A program made the position numbers and the translations under genes. Positions 25,636 through 37,853 of a stretch of DNA of 64,000 nucleotides are shown one piece after another; the stretch's first letter is position 1; each line of letters begins with the position of its first letter. The notes below the pieces were generated by a model, which made no database searches, was not told the DNA's origin, and was given only the letters and a program-made list of their open reading frames with translations. Source of the stretch: Phoebastria nigripes (Eukaryota > Chordata > Aves > Procellariiformes > Diomedeidae). The stretch spans positions 1,429,478-1,493,477 of the forward strand of contig JAYKAV010002109.1 in NCBI GenBank assembly GCA_035582835.1, given 5' to 3'.

Positions 25636-26576
25636 TCAACCTGGCCGTGGCCGACCTGGCTCACGTCCTCTCGCTGCCCTTACGGATGTATTACTACATA
25701 AACCACACCTGGCCATTTGGAAGTTTTCTTTGCCAGCTGTGCTTCTACCTGAAGTATCTCAACATGTATGCCAGCATTTGCTTCCTCACCTGCATCAGCA
25801 TCCAGCGGTACCTCTTCCTCCTCCATCCCTTCAAAGCCAAGGACTGGAAGCGGCGGTACGACGCAGCCATCAGCGCTGCCATCTGGCTCTTCGTCGGGGC
25901 AGCGTGCTTACCCCTGCCCGTAGTGAGGAGCCCAGCCTTGTCCAACAGCACAGACACGTGCTTCTCAGACCTGGGGGTGAAGCAGCTGAGCCCNGGAGCC
26001 TCCATCGCGCTGGTGACGGTGGCAGAGCTGTTCGGCTTTGTCATCCCCTTCGGCATCATTGCCTGCTGCACTTGGAAGATGTGGCAGTCCCTGCGGGAGT
26101 GTCCAACGCAGCTGCAAAACACCAGCGAGAAGCAGAAGGCTTTGCGCATGGTCTTGATGTGCGCAGCTGTCTTCTTCATCTGCTTCACGCCCTACCACAT
26201 CAACTTCCCTTTCTTCATGATGGTGATAGAGAACATCATCCAGGACTGTGCCGTTCACAGGAGCACGCTCCGCTTCCACCCCATCTCCCTCTGCCTTGCG
26301 AGCCTCAACTGCTGCCTGGATCCAGTCCTCTACTACTTCATGACCTCCGAGTTCCAGGACCAGCTGCTGCGCCACAGCTGTGCTGCCCTGCGGGCTCGGT
26401 TCACGCGCCACGGGAGCAGCCTCTCCGTCACCGAAACCGGCCACGACATTCGTATGAAGAGGAGAAATCTTCCGCGCTTTAAGTTTTGGTCTCTTCCCAA
26501 GTTCTTTGGCCGAATAAATAGCATGGAAATCCCCCCCATGCCACCCGACGAGCTTCTGCTGGAGTCCATCTCTTGA
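25461..26576 (+). CDS. P2RY10-like receptor, tandem paralogue with extended tail
   Basis: A 371-residue intact P2Y-like class A GPCR, paralogous to the gene at 13809. Seven hydrophobic segments lie near 25-46, 54-78, 90-113, 133-153, 180-204, 229-252 and 268-293. Landmarks: N37, D65, C91 with C167, QRY at 115-117, FTPYH at 242-246, DPVLY at 287-291. Sequons lie at N4, N9, N81 and N162. Residue 178 is ambiguous only in the third base (CCN), so it is proline. TM1 to TM4 nearly copy P2RY10, while TM5 to TM7 are closer to remembered human P2RY10 than those of the first copy. After residue 300 the tail runs about 70 residues, some 30 more than P2RY10, and is basic then Pro- and Glu-rich, ending LLLESIS. 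Human has a P2RY10 pseudogene copy (P2RY10BP); orthology to it is possible but untested. LysoPS sensing is inferred. Confidence 0.92.
   Translation: MESNTSLGNCTDPQMSFQSTLYAATYTIIFIPGLLANSAALWVLCRFISKKSKAVIFMINLAVADLAHVLSLPLRMYYYINHTWPFGSFLCQLCFYLKYLNMYASICFLTCISIQRYLFLLHPFKAKDWKRRYDAAISAAIWLFVGAACLPLPVVRSPALSNSTDTCFSDLGVKQLSXGASIALVTVAELFGFVIPFGIIACCTWKMWQSLRECPTQLQNTSEKQKALRMVLMCAAVFFICFTPYHINFPFFMMVIENIIQDCAVHRSTLRFHPISLCLASLNCCLDPVLYYFMTSEFQDQLLRHSCAALRARFTRHGSSLSVTETGHDIRMKRRNLPRFKFWSLPKFFGRINSMEIPPMPPDELLLESIS
26513..26518 (+). other. AATAAA hexamer inside the coding tail
   Basis: A consensus poly(A) hexamer lies in frame within codons 351-353 (Arg-Ile-Asn), about 60 bases before the stop. 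It falls in the part of the tail that P2RY10 lacks. It could be chance, or a trace of former 3'UTR now read as protein. Confidence 0.4.
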
Positions 26577-27680
26577 AATGTAAGCCATTTCTCTCCGTGT
26601 AGGTGCTTCTCGTAGCTTGAGTGAAGATTGCNTTAGGTCTCCAAATACGTCTTGAATTACCCTTGTGTGCAACAGATGCCAGGATCTGACCTAGAAGGAC
26701 ATTTCGATGCAAGAAGATTTGCTGGTTGTGTTGTCACTGTTGGGGACTGTTTGCCTTAGTGTTCTCCATCGCGTTATTGTTAAAATACCCGAAACAGCCA
26801 TCCCTGATGCCAGTATTTCTCCTGTGCTGAANTGCAGCCGGGTTCAGGTCCCTCTCATTTCTGTTGTTTCAGTACTTCTACATATTTATCATTTTTGAAA
26901 ATCCTTCTGAATCTTGAGTGGTAAGCGGGCGGCTCAGCCTCAGCGCAGCTCAGGGCGGTAGCACCAGGGGAGTTTCAGCCCCGACCGCAGCTACCTGCGG
27001 CCTGTGATGACTTACAGCATCCACTGTGCTCGCGTGAGGCTCTAGGTCAGGACAGTTAATTATCTCCATGTAAACTGAACCTCTTTCCATTGCAAAAAAT
27101 CAATCATCTGGACCTAATCTAGCCTAATCTGGACTGCAAGGCTATAACTTTACCAACATATATCAAGCAAAGAAAGAGTATTAACCTATATCCACATCAG
27201 TGTTAAAGGGAGTTTTCAAACAAACTGNGGTCAGCTCACGCTATTGAAAAAGGCATCCAGAGCTGAGCAAGGGAGTCCGCCTGGCTCCCGGGAGCTACAG
27301 GATGCTCAACTGATTATGGGGGATGAATACTTGGAAGACAGACTGTGACTGGATATGCCACGAGCAAAGAGGAGGAAGGATGAAGGATGTCTCCCAGGGC
27401 ACGTCTGCTCACAGAGACCCGGGGCAAGCCGCAGAAGGGAGGACTAGTAGCTGGCATTGCCTTCTCTTGTGTCNTTATTAGGAGTCTTGTGTTATTTGGC
27501 ATTTTGCTAAAGCCTGTGGTTGTAAATTAAGATGTTATCCAAGCCTCTCAGTTTTGCTTTAAAAACCAGAAAAGGTCCAAGCCCTCGCTGGGTACCGAGA
27601 AGTTTACAAAACTGACTCAAGTGCATCCTTAAGGATTCAAACTCGGGAGGAAATAAAACGATCTCAACATGTATTTTGGC
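26577..27680 (+). terminator. P2RY10-like 3'UTR with polyadenylation signal
   Basis: The first AATAAA downstream of the stop is at 27652-27657, followed within 40 bases by a G/T-rich stretch typical of a downstream element. This gives a predicted 3'UTR of about 1.1 kb. No open frame of note lies inside. Confidence 0.5.
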
Positions 27681-30600
27681 ATCGTGGGTATTATTTTAAG
27701 TGCTTGTAAATAGTCTCATTAGGCACCACATCTACTCTCAAAGCAACGGTACTATCTGTAGAAGGTAGTGGTGGCTCAGAGAGGCCCTGTTGCCACCACG
27801 GCCCCTTGCATGGTGGCCAGCGCAGGGGCTGCAAGGTTTCCTCCTTGTGGGCTAAGNCATCAATGACCGCAATGCCAAAAAACCCTCGGGGAATTATATA
27901 AGTAAACATAGGCAGAGGGGGGTTGATAGAAAACAGCTTTGCCGATGATTGGATGCACATTTCTAACCCATGCAACATTTCTGGGAAGCGTGGAGTGGGC
28001 GGTGGTTTACCCTCGCGTTGTCAAGGCTGGTCTTAGAAAGATGAAGGGAGATCCAAACAACCCGGAGGAATTTGCGTTGGTACTTACAGTGTGCCTGAGA
28101 CGGGCAGAAAACACTGAGATGGGCAGAAAACACACTGCCCTGCAGCTCTGTCCCAAATCTCCTCCGCCTCTCACAAAAAAAATAAGAACAAAAGGACACG
28201 TGTTCCTTGTTTGCTTGGGGGGAACAAAAAAAGAGTTTTCAGGGCTGAAAAAAAGCTGCTTCAGATGGCACAAACCCAGCAGCGTGCGCAGGCAAAACAG
28301 GAAACCCAAGCAAAACCTTGCTGATGCCATGGCTGGCAAGACCCGGCTCTGGGCAGCCACCACAGAAAGGACAAGTCACACCACCAGCACCTTAACTGGG
28401 AGCGTGGTTTTAGCCTACGAGCGTCTTTAGGGAAGGGTACAACCCTGAGTAGCTGGGGTGGGCATCCAGGTAGCCCTCAGTAACCGCAGGTAGATATTTA
28501 TAAGTCCTGCTGACTGACCACAAAGCCCATATTGCGGCTCTGACCTTACTGGCAGCGCCAGCTCCAGGTTTCCCAGTAGCACCAGTTACCAGTGGGACTT
28601 TGCCAGTTTGTTTTCAGATTGCACAGGTTTTCTGCTATTTCTGCAATGCAGCTTCCCCCTTCCAAAAAGCAAACAGGAAAAAGAAAGCAAAACAAAGAAC
28701 TCTCACTACTCTGTCACGCAGCAACCCTTACTCGGGCTGCCCCTGCTGCCCCTTGGGCTTGCCTGCACCACAGGTTGCCTTGGAAATACAGCAGAAAAAT
28801 CCCTTTCTGGGTTATCTACACAGCAAGGATTTTGCTGGGTTTTACCCAAACCAAACCCTGAGGAAATATCCTTTTCCAGTGGAGACCGGTGCTTTCTGCC
28901 CTTCGGAGGCCACAAGACACCTGCCAGCCCTCCTGTTTTATCACAGCCCACCAAGACCCACTACCACAAACACCCTGGCTGGGCACCGGGACCCAAACCA
29001 CGGGGATTTGGGGTCAGCCAGAGCTCTGCTGCCCGGGTGCTGCAGCGAGGAGGGGGACAGACGGAGAGGGATGCTGCTGGTCCCCNGTGCAGAGGTGCAG
29101 CAGCTGCGGGTTTCACCTGTGGTAGTTCAGGTACCTTGTGGGGCAGCGTGGGCTGGGGGGGATGTCTGGATCTATGGTGCTCCTGAGAAGATTCAGGTAA
29201 AAATCTGCCACGTTGAGGATTTGCTTTGCCGAGGCCAAGGTGTGAGCTAACTTCTTACAAGGGAAAAGCTCAAGGTTGAAGAGAAGGGAGAGCAAGGGAC
29301 TGGGAGCTGACGCATGGGGGAAAAGAGGAGAGGGTGAATTAAGAGCTTTTCAGGATTTCTCTCTCAAAGCCGTTACCCATGGGCATCAAACCTTTTATTC
29401 ACAAGGCAAAATCAGCCAGTAATAACCCCAACACTGCACTTCAGCCTCATTAATTTCCAGGTAATATATTACAGACCCCGGCCATGCTCTTGCGAGCGGG
29501 GCCAGTGGCAATAGCACCGAGAGCACGTCCCTTACCCTTGGCACTCTCGTCCCCACATACCATCCTCAGCTCTTCTGACAGAAGAATACATGGCATGATG
29601 CTCTGGCCGTAGCCAGCCCGAGAGTTCAGACCAATAAGCCACTGGTGATGATTTTGGCGGCGATGATTTCCTCCCCAGCAAGGCACGCTGGCAGGAGGGC
29701 TTCCAAAATGCCCTCACGGGCAGGGCGAGAGGCTGCAGCGGCAGGGAGAGCAGCAAAGCGGGCAGCTCAGCTGGACCGGCACCGGCGACAACTGCATATC
29801 CTGAGCTTTTCACATGCAATTAATTATTCTATATGGCTTAATCCTTTATGACTAGCTTTGACTAGAACTGCTTCATTGCTTTTATATATGTGTGTCCATC
29901 CATANACACATAGACCCCTGCACACATATTACACTTACATACACCTAAAATTATGCAGTACTTAGGAATATCCAAGAAGACGTCTCTTGTGCACGACACT
30001 TTGTAGGACACCACAAGGAAGGAGGGAAGGCTGCTTTTCTCTTTGCTAAAAATACCTTTTTCCTCCCTCCATGACCACATGCTTCCAGTCCAGCCCCAGC
30101 AAAGTGACTTTGCCTCTGGAAAACCACTCAGCCTCAGCTCTCGGCAGAGCTTGCACCACCTACCCGGTAGCCAAGACTCAGACTCTGATGATTTTTGGCG
30201 CAGTGCTAATAGCCACCACTGCTGGCAACGAGCTGCCTCTCCATCCACCCACCTCGCGCCGAAGAGAGGGGAAAGCACTGCGCCTGGCAAAGGTGCAAAC
30301 ACAGCAACTTCAATTCTGAGTGCAACCTAAACGCACAGAAAGCAAGTTTTGCTGCTTTAAACCAACCCGAGGCAGGGAGCGGTTTTCCAGGCAGTCATGA
30401 TTTCATCAGACCCAAGTCCAATGTTTTGATTCACAGGCTCAGCCAGCAACACCCTGCGAAGCCCAAGTCACTGGTGTTCAATGGGACAGCACCATTTTAG
30501 AGACCCAGGGCTGTCCGTCAGCCCCTCGCACGCCGCAGGGTCCTGTTCACGGCGCAAGGGAAAGGGTTTTGGGAACTCTACGTCGATGCCACGGCTGCGT

Positions 30601-31160
30601 TCAGCACTGTAAGGGTTAGCTCTCCCCCGAGAAACAGTCAAAGCCTCAGCCTTGCGGCAGTCGGCGAGTCCTTTCCAGCAGGAATTGCCACGCCATTTCG
30701 CTCAGTCCTGCTCCTCTTAACGGGGGATTTTTTGTTTTTTAAAGAAAATTCCCCTGCTGTAGGCAGATAGGGCAGGCACCGAGGCTGGGGAGGAAAATCC
30801 CGAACTTTTTAGCCCCCGGCCCAGTGACAGCAGCACGGCTGCATCCCTGGCTCCGTGNGAGCCCCGCCGATGCTGGGGGCTGCGGGCGAGAGCCCGGCAC
30901 CCCCAGGGGCAGCGGGGCCGGGGCCCTGCGCCTGCTCCCCCTTCGCAAACGTGCTCCTGGNCCGTGCGTGCCCTTCCCGGGCTCCTCCTGGGTCATCACA
31001 GAGCAAAACATTATGTGGAGAGAAGACAGATATGCAACCTATTCTCAGGAATTATTTCTATTAAAAACTGTCAGTGCAGACCAGAAAGACCTTAGCTGTT
31101 TCTATCTGAGGATCTCCTACAAGGTCATGAAGCACAAGCTTAGATGAAGTGAAAATTTCC

Positions 31161-31270
31161 GATTTGTGTAAGATAAAAATGTAAGTATAAGATAAAATAT
31201 AAGTAATAGAAGAAAAAAGTGTTAGATAAATAATCTTAATATATTATAATTATCTTATACTGTAAAATAA
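31161..31270. repeat. AT-rich block with degenerate short repeats
   Basis: Variants of (g)taagataaaa and gtaagtataa recur several times, then inverted copies (attatctta) follow, so parts can fold back. It is a sharp drop in GC content within a GC-rich spacer. Confidence 0.5.
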
Positions 31271-33021
31271 TTGTTTTGTGATTTGGTGCCCAGCTCCAAG
31301 ATCTCCTGATTTTTGGTGGCCTCAACTACGGCAGGTTTGGGGAGGGCCCGGCCACCGCACGCCCCGCGCTGGGGGACAGCACGACTCAGAGACTGGCATT
31401 CGGCTGCCGGTAAAGGCGGGCTGGGGAGGGAACCCTCAGGTTCCCACCCACGCACCCCGAGAAGNGGTTGAGCCGATGCCGCCGCACGCGATGGCTCCTG
31501 GAGTGACGGGAAAGGGGATGGATGCTGGCAGTGATGCACGCCGGCTGCACGCGGCACCAGCCAAACAGGATATGGTTATGCTCTGAAAGGTGTTTTTGAA
31601 ATCAAAAGTCTATCCGTACAGTAAATACACTCGCTGCCCCAAGCGCAGGCTATGCTTTCTTATAAATAGGCTGGCTTCTGCGGAAATGAAAGTGCAAAGT
31701 TGAGCATCCATCACACGTTTGATTAGGAAAAGAAAAGAAAAGAGAGCATCTTCAGAGCCCAGGTGGTGTTCAGCCATGGGCGGGGGGATGGTACTACCGT
31801 TATTCTTGGGACTGGCCTCAGCTCTGCTGTCTATTGAAGTGGTGCCCAAACCGTCCCCCTCGGCCCCCCGCTCCCCTTTGGGGAGCCGGGGGGGGGCAGG
31901 GTCACACGGGGAAAGGCTGGCGGGACAGGAGCAGGGCCTGGGGACTGCCAGGTTTCACATCACATGATTTTGGGGTGGGGGGGGAAGGAAATAAAGGTTT
32001 TTCTTTAAATCACTACGGTGAAAACACTTTGCAAAGTGTGAGAGCACACGGCAGAGGCAGCTGCCGGGAGGTGCTGGCAAGCACAGGGAAAGTTTTGCAT
32101 CCCAGATCCCGCTGCAATTACGGAAACGCTCCAGGACTAATGTGAACCGAGCTGGCATCCTCCACCAAGGTCTCAGCACATCTCCCAGGAGACTCCACAA
32201 GAGCAGCAAGCCCACTTTAACCAATAAACCCCAAACCTCCGCTGCTTCTAGTCCAAAAGCATCAGCAGATTAATCCATCCCCACACCCAAGGGGACAACT
32301 CTGCGGTGAAGATCCCACAGTGCTGAAAGCTCTAGCTCCCACACAAGATTAATTAAGGCACATTAAGTATCAGCAGGCTGATTTCTAAGGCTAGAAGCTT
32401 TAACTAGCAGGATTATTAGCTGCTGAAACAGGCAAGCGCCTGGGTGTTTTGGGAGGTGCAAGCTGCAAAGCCCCAGCGAGGAGCTGTGCCACCGCAGGGA
32501 TGACAAACGCGGCACGCTGTGAGGCTATAAAAGCCCATGATGTGCCCAACAGATTAATTTCCTATCAACCACACTAAAAAGAAGTATATAGAGCTGCAAA
32601 ACCCTGCTATAAGCTGGAATTGGTATATGAGTAAATCAATAATGCTTTAAAGGAGTAGGTGTCACCGAGACCCTGGTACCTGCTGCGAGCAGGGGACGCC
32701 GTGGCGGGGACGCCCTGCCTGGCCCCTGGGCACCTGCATGTCCCTTCTGCAGAGCTGCAACCCTCTCCACAAGTCATGCTGCAAAATAAGTCCTGTTAAC
32801 CCGAGCAGACATGCAAGAAAAAAAAATGAATAAATGCAAATTAAAAAGCTGCAAATAACTTTAGGTTGAATTGCTACAGAAATGGTTAAAAAAGTCACTT
32901 TTTCAAAATAACCGATTGAATCGAGAATCCTCAATCCCTCTCGATCTTAAAAAAATTTTCCTTAATACTTCTTAAGCTAGAGTCCCCTGACAGATGGCTA
33001 CAGAAGTGCTACTCTTCAAAA

Positions 33022-33915
33022 TCATAAAGTCACGGAGCATACACGGGCCAGCGCTGCCCTCTGCCGATGGCCACCGCCCGCCGAGCACCCAGCGGGTGCA
33101 GGGGCCCGGAGCCGGGGGTGGGTGATGGGTGACACCGCTTCGTGGCACAAGCATTCATTTGGAAGAGAAGAGACCTCGGCTCTGGCCCTGGTTTGCTCCG
33201 CCTGAGCTGCAGAAATCCACTGAATAAGAAAATAACGACCGTGGAGAACCTCCTGGTTTTGGGGAAGCCCAAACCTGACCATGATCAGCTTCAGTGCGAC
33301 TTTCTGAAGCCCCCCCGAAGCGCTGGGTGCAGGGCCCTGCAGCGCAGGGGTAAAAACATCCAGACGAGAGCCCCCCCCGAAAGCTGGGGAGGGGAGAGGA
33401 AAATAACTGATGAAGCGTCTTGCTTCATCAGCCTCCTTAGCTCCGTGTCCTTAGCGGAAGGGGGCTCTGTGAGCAGGGGCTTGCCCTGGGGAGCCGGCGC
33501 TGCTTCAGCCGGGGGCTGCCGGGGCATCGAGCCCCTGGGCCCCCCACCACCGGCAGCGGGGGAGGCTGCTGGGGCGACAGCAGCCTCGCGGCAAACAGCG
33601 ACTGCCATGCCGCAGCAGTTTCCAAAACACCCCGAAACCAACAGCGCCTTTACATACATATATATATATATAGATATGTATATATATTCGCAAAAGAAAG
33701 AAAGAAAAAGGGTGAGGTCCAACTGGGACCCACGGGCAGGAGGAGCCGGGCAGAAGCGCTGCCGGCCGGGGAGGGCCCCGCTCCGCTCCCCTCCCGCGCG
33801 GGCGCAGGCTGCTGCTCCCAGCAGTTGCACTTTTGCTTTGCACGTCAAGAGGGGTGGGGACCCGCTGCCGGGGCCCGCGGGGTCACACCGGAGCAGCCCG
33901 CCGAGACAGCAAAGG
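33022..33915 (+). other. CpG-rich block, possible CpG island
   Basis: Dense C+G with many CpG pairs, strongest at 33720-33910, and a 258-codon open frame running through it on the plus strand. That frame translates the TA microsatellite at 33652-33687 and an AAAG run and shows no domain, so I do not call it a gene. AGCAAAG|gtagga at 33914 is a weak donor. The block could be a promoter or a 5' noncoding exon for GPR174, 7 kb downstream, but nothing proves it. Confidence 0.3.
33652..33687. repeat. TA-rich microsatellite
   Basis: Alternating TA with a few G or C interruptions, followed by a short (AAAG)n run to about 33709. Confidence 0.85.
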
Positions 33916-36900
33916 TAGGACCAATATTCTTTTATCCCAGGTTATCTTTGGTTCAGGCTAACGGGTTTAAATTGTACTTTTTTTGATTATTGCAATATAG
34001 ACTTGGTGCCTCTTCTTACTCACGCTAGAAGTGCTGAGAGGGGATGGGGACACCCCACCGAGAGGCAGGGGGGTGCAGCGTTAACCACCGACCCCCGTGA
34101 ATCTCCAAAAGGAAATGAGTGGAAGCGAGGAGATGCAGGCTAAGCCCAGGTACGGGCGAGGAGCCAATGTCTCCGTTTATCAGAAGAGTGAGCTCCCGTA
34201 AGTGCTCATGAGATGCTCTGTGTATCCAAGGGAGAGGAGGGGTATGGCTTCAGCCAAAATAGCCAGCCATGAAGTTTCAAAGGGTATTTTCTATTACTGT
34301 TACATGAGTATCAAGNAGCTGTGTTTGAGAATAACACCAACTGCGGCGATTCTTATCCTTTACAAAGCCCACAGCTGCTTGTGAAGGGACTTGTCTATGA
34401 GTGGACTTTTTGAGGCCGAACAGCCCCATCTCCACAAGCACGGGGGTAACTGCTCCAATTTACTCATTACACCGGGTCTCACGCGGGTTCATCTCACTGT
34501 ATTTGTCCAATGCATTTTCTTAAACGGTCTGTTCCTCGCAAGAGGCAGTACGCTGACTTTCCACTGGCAATTTTCCACTTAACGGCAAGAACCAGGGGAG
34601 GGAGGAGGCAGGGTTATCTGTGCCGCCACCGCTGCTCACAGCCCGGGGAGCGCGGGCCCGTGGCTGCGCGTCCCTGGGGGGCGTGCGCTGACGGTTTGGG
34701 TGGAAAACTCGCAGCTTTGATGCTCGTTACCATGCACACCTACCAGGGATGTCAGGGGGTGCCAGGAAGGGAGAAGAGGGGTGGGGGATTAGGCTAATAC
34801 ACAACACTGCTGCTCCAGGTTTATTTTCCCTTTTTAACCAAGATAAGCATTACCAAGGGAGGACAAGAGCTTTTGCAAAGGATTAAAAGGCAAAAGCAGC
34901 ATATTTCACATGGCATTAAACCAGAGCGTTTATTTTTTCCTGCATATTCTTGGAATTTACCCAGGCAAAATCCCCCCGGTGTCCCCGACTGCCTGCCTGA
35001 CTCACCGCCTACCAGCACACAGCTGGGCCCCCCACCGCAGCCCAGCCCCTCTCCCCAGGCTCCAGCCCCACAGCCCCTTCCCAAAATTTCAGTGCTAGAG
35101 GGGGAATCTCCCTCGAGCAGATGCTGGCAGCTCTGCCGCTCCTCNCAGCACGGACATGGGCTGAAAGGCAGGGAGCACAGGCAAGGCAGAGGGGAGGCAT
35201 GCCACAGAAACACTCGGTTACCTTAATAACGAGCAAATGAGGAATTAATGAAAGAACAAATAGAAAGAAACCTTTTCATTCCACTGTGCCAATGCCCCAC
35301 AGTCCTAGCCTGTAAGATCTTGGCTGTTTCACTGCTTTTTCCCCTGAAACATACATTTACCACCTTTAGTGACTCACGTTTCTGGTAACCACAGAAATGG
35401 GATGGGATGAACAGGCACTTGCTCTGGTACTCTGCAACCGAGTCAAAATGAAAAAGCCGCTCTCATCCGTATTGCTTTGCAAACACAGCATTAGCAAATA
35501 TATTCCGGCAACTCAGTNTATGTCTGGTGCATGGTGCAGAACAGATGCTGGGCGAGGGGAGGGATGCTCCAGAGGCTGCTGGTACCCAGGCTGGGAGGTG
35601 CTGCTGTCGGGACCCCGGGGGTGCCCGGGCTGGGGTAAGGCAGGCAGAGAACGCAGGGGGTCAGGGTTCCTGCTGGGTCAGGACAAGCACAGCAGAACAC
35701 AGGAGGCCCTGAGGATGCCTAACAAAAGCACTGTGGTCTCTGTGGGCAGATGCTTCCAAAGAGGAAATAAAAAGAGAGAAAGTCNCCACAGTTAGCACAG
35801 CAAGAGGCAACATTGCTCCTGTGGAAGAAGGTATAAAACCCAAGTATCTGCCAGAAAACTGCTTTAAGGGAGAAGAGCCTTTAACGTTCCCTGACATTTT
35901 TTAGAAGAACTAGAAAGCAATTCTATGCAGTGATCAGTTTATATTTCTATCATTTCTATTCTCAGTTAATACCTATTAATTATTACTACTAGCAGTTATC
36001 TCTGCCAAAGTAGGACAGCAGCACTTCAGGTGACATAGAAAACAAGCAGTTACTGGGAGAAGCCCGGCACAGGACACTGCTGCCCTGCTCTGGTCCCCGG
36101 GCCAGCTCCCACGTCCCCACATGCCCTGCCGACCGCACAGGGAGGGACAGAGCCACCACCGCACCGCCCCTGCTTGCGCAGCTTCAGCNGGAAACTAAAT
36201 TTCTATTTGAAGTTACCCCTGTGGACGTTCTCCTTTTATTTTAGGCCGTGGAGGAGAAAGAGGAAAAATAGAAGAGCAGTCGCAGTCAGCAGCACACCCA
36301 GGGCTTCCCCCAAAACGGTAAGCCAGCAGAAGACACCAGGGTACCAGGTGCAGCACCAGCTGCTGCTCTGCCGGTATCACCTCTGCCACAGGCGTTATGT
36401 GTTTTTACAGCATAAACACCAGCCCCACACCAAGCACAGGGTGCCTACGCACCCACAGCTCACCTGGGCCAGCAGCNGTCCTTGCAAGAATGGTGCTCGG
36501 TGGCGGGTCTGGCCAGGCTGATCTCTTACCTTGGTTCTGGGCACGGAGCAGGAGGTGCTGGGCAGCATCCCAGGTTCCCTAAGGACCTGAGCTCCAAGGC
36601 ATGATGCTGCAGCAGGGGCAGCACCTACAAACACTGCATGGCCATGGGCTGCTTTCCCCCAAGCTGGTTTAAGAGTTTCTGCTGCACCGAGCTGGGTTTT
36701 AAGAGCTGCTGTGGCTTTGCTTCCTGGGGTAAAATCCACAGGATTTGCTAACGAGGGTCCTGGGTTGACCCAGGCAGTTATAACCATCTGCAGGTGAGGA
36801 GCCTGATTACTCATGGAGGGTGTGATGGGCTCTGGGAGAGCCCCGCTGCATCCCAGGCCCGTGGGTGTTGTGGCTGTAAGGGACTGCTCCCACATCCCCA

Positions 36901-37821
36901 GCTCCTGCACTTGTTCATATGGAGCATATGGATATATGGCTGCCCTTCAGCATATAGAAAATACTTTACACAATACGTGCCTAGCTTTAACAAGCGTTAA
37001 CAAGCCCTGGTTGTAAAGGCTGGCTNCAAAACTTACCTGGTGTTTCTGATTCATTAAGTACAAACGAGAAGTCTTCATCCCGTGCCCTGACGTGGCTGAC
37101 TGTGGGGTCTCCCTGGCAAAACAGGGGGGGAAAAACTGTTCAGGGGAAGAAGAGTCTCGCACCTACTGCTGCAGCCAGTCCCCTGCGCCGAGGGGAAGCA
37201 AGCGCAGAGCATGTGAAACAAAATTTCCTCTTTCTGGAGCTTTTTTTAGCATCCTGCTGGTTTTTACATAGCGCGTTTGGCTGAACTTTGCAATGTTACT
37301 GCTCGGGATTTCCAAAGCACAGTTTCTCACATTGCTGTGTTTTTACCCCCACTCCGAGGGCAGCCGCTCTCACAGGGGTGTTTCTGGGTGCCCTGGGCGA
37401 GCACCCTCGCTGCTTCCCGGTGTTAGCTGGGCTTTCTGGGACCCCTCGTGCTGCGGGTTTGCAGCCTCAGGGAGAGGCAGAAGGGGCTGCAAGCGCATCC
37501 CTGCCCCGGGGCTGGGCTGGAGGGAGCAGGGGATGGTGTTGCGGGAAAGTTGCTGTGCAGTGGGGACGGGGAAATGCAGGCACTGGGGGGGCAGCAGGAA
37601 AAATGCTAGTGCGCACGTGTGTGTGCACCGGGCTGTGAACTGAGAGATGGGCTGGGGCTGCACCTTCTCCTTCCCTTTGCGTGTCTCATGGCCCAGCGAT
37701 GGAGGTAGGGTGGATTTACCTACCCAGGAATGCAGCCAGAGGAAAAGGAGCATGATTCAGCCTCCCCGACTGGGTGACGGGAGCCCCTGGGCAAGAGATG
37801 AGAGGAAAAACAAGCTTGTTT

Positions 37822-37853
37822 AAAAAAAAAAAAAAAAAAAAAGAAAAAAAAAA
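37822..37853. repeat. Poly(A) tract
   Basis: Twenty-one A, one G, then ten A. No recognisable processed pseudogene or SINE body precedes it and no flanking duplication was seen, so it is classed as simple sequence. Confidence 0.85.

Noticed and set aside
25442..26482. A 346-codon open frame overlapping the P2RY10-like receptor in another frame
   Set aside because: It begins at a GTG, not an ATG, and reads the receptor DNA out of frame as His-, Pro- and Leu-rich nonsense. A similar shadow exists at 14099-14824 in P2RY10. Both reflect GC-rich codons, not a second protein.
25965..26672. A 235-codon minus-strand open frame antisense to the receptor
   Set aside because: It mirrors the conserved receptor codons and has no domain or splice support.
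28600..29250. Overlapping 192- and 216-codon open frames
   Set aside because: Two frames are open over the same DNA with unrelated low-complexity products; no domain, no splice signals and an N inside.
33142..33918. A 258-codon plus-strand open frame in the CpG-rich block
   Set aside because: It translates a TA microsatellite (YIYIYI) and an AAAG run and is Gly/Ala/Arg/Pro-rich throughout. It looks like GC-rich DNA with few stops, not a gene.
37822..37853. Poly(A) tract as the tail of a processed pseudogene
   Set aside because: No gene-like sequence or AATAAA precedes it and no target-site duplication was found.
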